Shown in pieces: positions 61,287-64,000 of a DNA stretch of 64,000 bases. The stretch covers positions 1-64,000 of the forward strand of contig NZ_APHJ01000031.1 in assembly GCF_000403785.1 (NCBI RefSeq), written 5' to 3'. Below the pieces are notes generated by a model. That model was not told the origin of the DNA, did no database searches, and saw only the letters and a list, made by a program, of their open reading frames with translations. Position 1 is the stretch's first letter; every line of letters begins with the position of its first letter. This DNA is from Gillisia sp. CAL575 (lineage in GTDB: Bacteria; Bacteroidota; Bacteroidia; Flavobacteriales; Flavobacteriaceae). Position numbers and translations under genes: made by a program.

Positions 61287-62144
61287 CTATACCGCTTTTA
61301 AACTAAGATCCATATTATAAACAGAATGGGTTAATGCTCCACTAGAAACAAAATCTACACCACATTCCGCATATTTTCGTACCGTGTCCAAGGTAATTCC
61401 TCCGCTGGACTCTGTTAGACATTTATTATTAATTAGTTGAACTGCTTTTTTAGTCTCCTCGTAATTAAAGTTATCTATAAGAATTCTATAAATTCCATCA
61501 CTTTCTAAAATTTCTTGGATTTCTTTTAAATCTCTTGCTTCAACAATAATTTTTAAATCCAGATCATTGCTTTTAAGATACGCTTTGGTTTTTTCTATTG
61601 CCTTAGTAATTCCGCCAGCAAAATCTATATGGTTATCCTTTAACATAATCATGTCATACAAAGCAAATCTGTGATTCTCTCCTCCCCCAATTTTTACTGC
61701 CCATTTCTCCAGAGCTCTTATTCCAGGAGTGGTTTTTCTGGTATCTAAAATCTGCGTTTTTGTACCCTCAAGATTTTTCACAAATTCATTAGTCTTGGTA
61801 GCAATCGCACTCATTCGTTGCATTGCATTCAAAACCAATCGCTCTGCTTTTAAAATAGATTGTGAGGAACCTTCAACATAAAATACAATGTCTCTTTTCT
61901 GTACACGCTGTCCATCTTCAATTAAAGTTTCAACTTTAAGTTCTGGATCTATATGATTAAACACCTGTTTCGCAAATTCTACTCCGGCAATGATTCCGTT
62001 GTCTTTTACTAAAAGTTTAGCCTTTCCTTTGGCTTCTTTTGGAATACATGCCAAAGAGCTATGGTCTCCTTCTCCAACATCTTCTCTTATAGCATTAGAA
62101 ATAATTAATTCAATTTCCTTCTGAAATTGTGCTTGTGAAATCAT
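61287..62144 (-). CDS. nadC: Nicotinate-nucleotide pyrophosphorylase (carboxylating)
   Basis: 285 residues. It makes nicotinate mononucleotide from quinolinate in NAD synthesis. AIREDVGEGDHSSLACIP, ERLVLNAMQRMSAIAT, ILDTRKTTPGIRALEKWAV and VGGGENHRFALYDMIMLKDNH-type (seen as GGGENHRFALYDMIMLKDNH) and SSGGITLDTVRKYAECGVDF are typical. First gene of a four-gene unit. Divergent from rlmH; no nadA or nadB in the window. Confidence 0.97.
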   Translation of the reverse strand: MISQAQFQKEIELIISNAIREDVGEGDHSSLACIPKEAKGKAKLLVKDNGIIAGVEFAKQVFNHIDPELKVETLIEDGQRVQKRDIVFYVEGSSQSILKAERLVLNAMQRMSAIATKTNEFVKNLEGTKTQILDTRKTTPGIRALEKWAVKIGGGENHRFALYDMIMLKDNHIDFAGGITKAIEKTKAYLKSNDLDLKIIVEARDLKEIQEILESDGIYRILIDNFNYEETKKAVQLINNKCLTESSGGITLDTVRKYAECGVDFVSSGALTHSVYNMDLSLKAV

Positions 62145-62161
62145 AGCAATAGTTATTTTTG
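62133..62161 (+). promoter_or_regulatory. Probable rlmH promoter
   Basis: TTG (62133-62135) and TATTTTTG (62154-62161) are spaced by 18 nt, one short of the usual range, with the -7 element 24 nt before the rlmH ATG. The -33 element lies within the nadC coding start. Confidence 0.6.
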
Positions 62162-62185
62162 TAAATGTAGCAAAGTCTTAGTAAA

Positions 62186-62659
62186 ATGACCATAAAATTA
62201 CTTGGTATAGGTAAAACAGATGATAAAACTCTTCAAAATTTAACGGATGTTTATATAAAAAGGCTTCAGTTCTATAATAAATTTGAAATTGAACTGATTC
62301 CTGATCTCAAAAAAGTCAAAAATTTAGATGAGAATCAGCAGAAACAAAAGGAAGGAGAACTTATTCTAAATAAGATTACAACCTCAGATTTTGTTGTGCT
62401 ACTGGATGAAAATGGAAAGCAACTGAGCTCGGTTGGCTTTTCTGAATTTATTCAGAAACGATTTAACAGCGGATTAAAACAAGTAATCTTTATAATTGGT
62501 GGGCCTTATGGCTTTTCTGAAGAGGTTTATAGCCGAGCGGACACTAAAATATCACTTTCTAAAATGACCTTTTCTCATCAGATGGTCAGGCTATTTTTTA
62601 CAGAACAATTATATAGAGCCTTTACTATTTTAAAGAATGAACCTTACCATCACCGTTAA
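62186..62659 (+). CDS. rlmH: 23S rRNA (pseudouridine1915-N3)-methyltransferase
   Basis: 157 residues, complete. SPOUT-family methyltransferase for the 23S helix 69. FVVLLDENGKQLSSVGFSEF, FIIGGPYGFSEEVYSRA (SAM-binding knot) and the C-terminal FSHQMVRLFFTEQLYRAF ending NEPYHHR are diagnostic. Followed by the rdgB-like gene 10 bp later. Confidence 0.98.
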   Translation: MTIKLLGIGKTDDKTLQNLTDVYIKRLQFYNKFEIELIPDLKKVKNLDENQQKQKEGELILNKITTSDFVVLLDENGKQLSSVGFSEFIQKRFNSGLKQVIFIIGGPYGFSEEVYSRADTKISLSKMTFSHQMVRLFFTEQLYRAFTILKNEPYHHR

Positions 62660-62669
62660 ATAAACTATT

Positions 62670-63242
62670 ATGAAACTTGTATTCGCCACTCACAATAAGA
62701 ATAAACTTAAGGAAGTACAGGCCTTATTTCCCAAAAATATCACCCTGCTCTCTTTAGATGATATTGGATGCTTTGAGGAAATTCCTGAAACAGCCGATAC
62801 ATTAGATGGAAATGCCATTTTAAAAGCAAATTTTGTGAAAGAGCATTACCAAATGGATTGTTTTGCAGACGATACAGGATTAGTAGTAAAATCTCTTCAT
62901 GGAGAACCTGGAGTATTTTCAGCAAGATATGCTGGAGAGCAAAAAGACAACGAAGCGAACATAGAGAAGCTTCTTTCTAATCTAGAGGACAAAGATAATC
63001 GTGAAGCCAGATTTAAAACTGTGATTGCATTAAATCTAAACGACCATCAACATTTATTCATGGGTATTTGCACTGGCCATATTTTAAAAGAAAAAAAGGG
63101 AGAACACGGTTTTGGTTACGATGCTGTTTTTCAGCCAGATAATTCTAATAAATCATTTGCCGAAATGGAATTAAGTGAGAAATCTAAAATAAGTCATCGA
63201 GGTAAAGCACTACAATATCTTATAGATTATCTAGCTAAATAG
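62670..63242 (+). CDS. rdgB: Non-canonical purine NTP pyrophosphatase (RdgB/HAM1)
   Basis: 190 residues. It removes ITP, dITP and XTP from the nucleotide pool. FATHNKNKLKEVQALFP, CFADDTGLVVKSLHGEPGVF, SARYAGEQKDNEANI, GEHGFGYDAVFQPD and SEKSKISHRGKAL are the family motifs. Co-transcribed with rlmH. Confidence 0.97.
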   Translation: MKLVFATHNKNKLKEVQALFPKNITLLSLDDIGCFEEIPETADTLDGNAILKANFVKEHYQMDCFADDTGLVVKSLHGEPGVFSARYAGEQKDNEANIEKLLSNLEDKDNREARFKTVIALNLNDHQHLFMGICTGHILKEKKGEHGFGYDAVFQPDNSNKSFAEMELSEKSKISHRGKALQYLIDYLAK

Positions 63243-63267
63243 TTGTTTATTATTCATTTAAGAATTT

Positions 63268-63299
63268 TTGTGTAAGCTGTAAAGGAAATCGTACCTTTG
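63268..63299 (+). promoter_or_regulatory. Promoter of the DEAD-box helicase gene
   Basis: TTG (63268-63270) and TACCTTTG (63292-63299), 21 nt apart, an exact consensus, 19 nt before the start codon. Confidence 0.85.
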
Positions 63300-63318
63300 C
63301 AACTTATTAAAATTTTAT

Positions 63319-64000
63319 ATGAATAAATTTGAACAATTAGGATTAAATCCTGCCATACTTAAAGCTGTTGAGGAAATGGGCTTTACAGAGCCGAGTGAGG
63401 TACAGGAAAAAGCGATTCCAATTTTATTGCAAGAAGACACCGATATGGTAGCACTTGCCCAAACAGGTACAGGAAAAACCGCCGCTTTTGGTTTTCCACT
63501 CATCCACAAGATCAACGCACAAAGTAAGCATACACAAGGATTGATTCTTTCCCCTACCAGGGAATTGTGTTTACAAATTACCAATGAGCTAAAAAATTAT
63601 GCGAAGTTCACACCAGGATTAAATACAGTAGCTATTTATGGTGGAGCAAGCATTACAGATCAAGCTCAGCAAATTCGTCGTGGTGCACAAGTAATTGTTG
63701 CAACTCCAGGAAGAATGCAGGACATGATTAAGCGTAAGTTGGTTGATATTTCAAAAATTGAATACTGCATCCTTGATGAAGCAGATGAAATGTTGAATAT
63801 GGGATTCTTTGAAGATATTACAAATATCTTATCTCATACCCCAGTTGAAAAAAACACATGGTTGTTTTCTGCTACAATGCCTAGAGAGGTAGCAACGATC
63901 GCTAAAAAATTCATGCGTGACCCAATAGAGATTACCGTTGGAAACAAGAATGAAAGTACTTCTAATGTTTCTCATGAGTATTATTTAGTAAACACTCGCG
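63319..64000 (+). CDS. DEAD-box RNA helicase (3'-truncated by the window)
   Basis: 227 codons are visible from the ATG at 63319, open to the right edge. MNKFEQLGLNPAILKAVEEM and EVQEKAIPILL form the Q motif, motif I is AQTGTGKTAAF, then SPTRELCLQI (Ia), GGASI, TPGRMQDMI (Ib), LDEADEMLNMGF (motif II, DEAD) and FSATMPREV (motif III). It is an ATP-dependent RNA unwinding enzyme of the CsdA/RhlE-like group; the missing C-terminus would decide the subtype. Confidence 0.95.
   Translation, partial: MNKFEQLGLNPAILKAVEEMGFTEPSEVQEKAIPILLQEDTDMVALAQTGTGKTAAFGFPLIHKINAQSKHTQGLILSPTRELCLQITNELKNYAKFTPGLNTVAIYGGASITDQAQQIRRGAQVIVATPGRMQDMIKRKLVDISKIEYCILDEADEMLNMGFFEDITNILSHTPVEKNTWLFSATMPREVATIAKKFMRDPIEITVGNKNESTSNVSHEYYLVNTR

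Overview
The window is AT-rich chromosomal DNA from a member of the Bacteroidota, most likely a Flavobacteriaceae species; I do not assign a genus. Signs are: type IX secretion sorting domains of both kinds (type B at the left edge, type A near 49.4 kb), a PorP/SprF-family protein, SprB/HYR-type adhesin repeats, GIN-domain and DUF2147 proteins, promoters of the TTG-N19-21-TAnnTTTG class, A-rich start regions that mostly lack Shine-Dalgarno sites, and a 6S RNA between zapA and rny. No rRNA, tRNA, CRISPR array, prophage or intact insertion sequence was found.

Layout. 1-6.1 kb: 3' part of a giant repetitive surface adhesin, its probable PorP/SprF partner and an OmpA-like peptidoglycan-binding protein. 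6.6-10.2 kb: CAP-domain lipoprotein, then a pyrR-pyrB-(STAS-like)-rnz cluster. 10.4-12.0 kb: two exported ferritin-like proteins with twin-arginine N-termini. 12.4-15.3 kb: an MFS transporter, then a DUF6155-like protein overlapping an exported MEMO1 homologue. 15.4-19.4 kb: a response regulator, a soluble six-PAS histidine kinase and a second response regulator. 19.5-25.9 kb: rpsA, an MFS exporter, cmk and lon. 26.2-29.1 kb: ECF sigma factor, putative anti-sigma protein and two exported beta-repeat proteins (DUF4097-like and GIN/DUF2807). 29.3-34.1 kb: UMF1-type transporter, M48 metalloprotease lipoprotein, alpha/beta hydrolase, two tandem methionine sulfoxide reductases B and a collagen-like lipoprotein. 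34.3-40.2 kb: lpdA, Dph6-like protein, aroQ, two outer-membrane beta-barrels, xerD, aldo/keto reductase. 40.4-46.9 kb: rny, 6S RNA, zapA, coiled-coil gene, M23 peptidase, cysteine desulfurase, acidic lipoprotein. 46.9-56.5 kb: Smr-domain gene, T9SS type A cargo, DUF2752 and CCC-motif proteins, hisS, FtsX-type permease, rpsF-rpsR-rplI, LytTR response regulator. 56.6-64.0 kb: priA, the nadC operon, rlmH, rdgB-like gene and the 5' part of a DEAD-box helicase.

Most of the window is housekeeping backbone with short operons closed by clear hairpin terminators. The accessory interest lies in the envelope-facing modules: adhesin/PorP/OmpA, the ferritin-like pair, the ECF operon, and the MEMO1-like exported protein beside a soluble multi-PAS kinase flanked by response regulators. 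Two copies of a dispersed palindromic repeat (about 83 bp, opposite orientations) sit just after genes at 29.2 and 40.2 kb; a different one is at 51.9 kb. Several genes lack an ATG in a sensible place and must start at TTG or GTG. Nothing here is clearly a new defence or mobile system; the strongest candidates for unusual biology are given as findings with tests.
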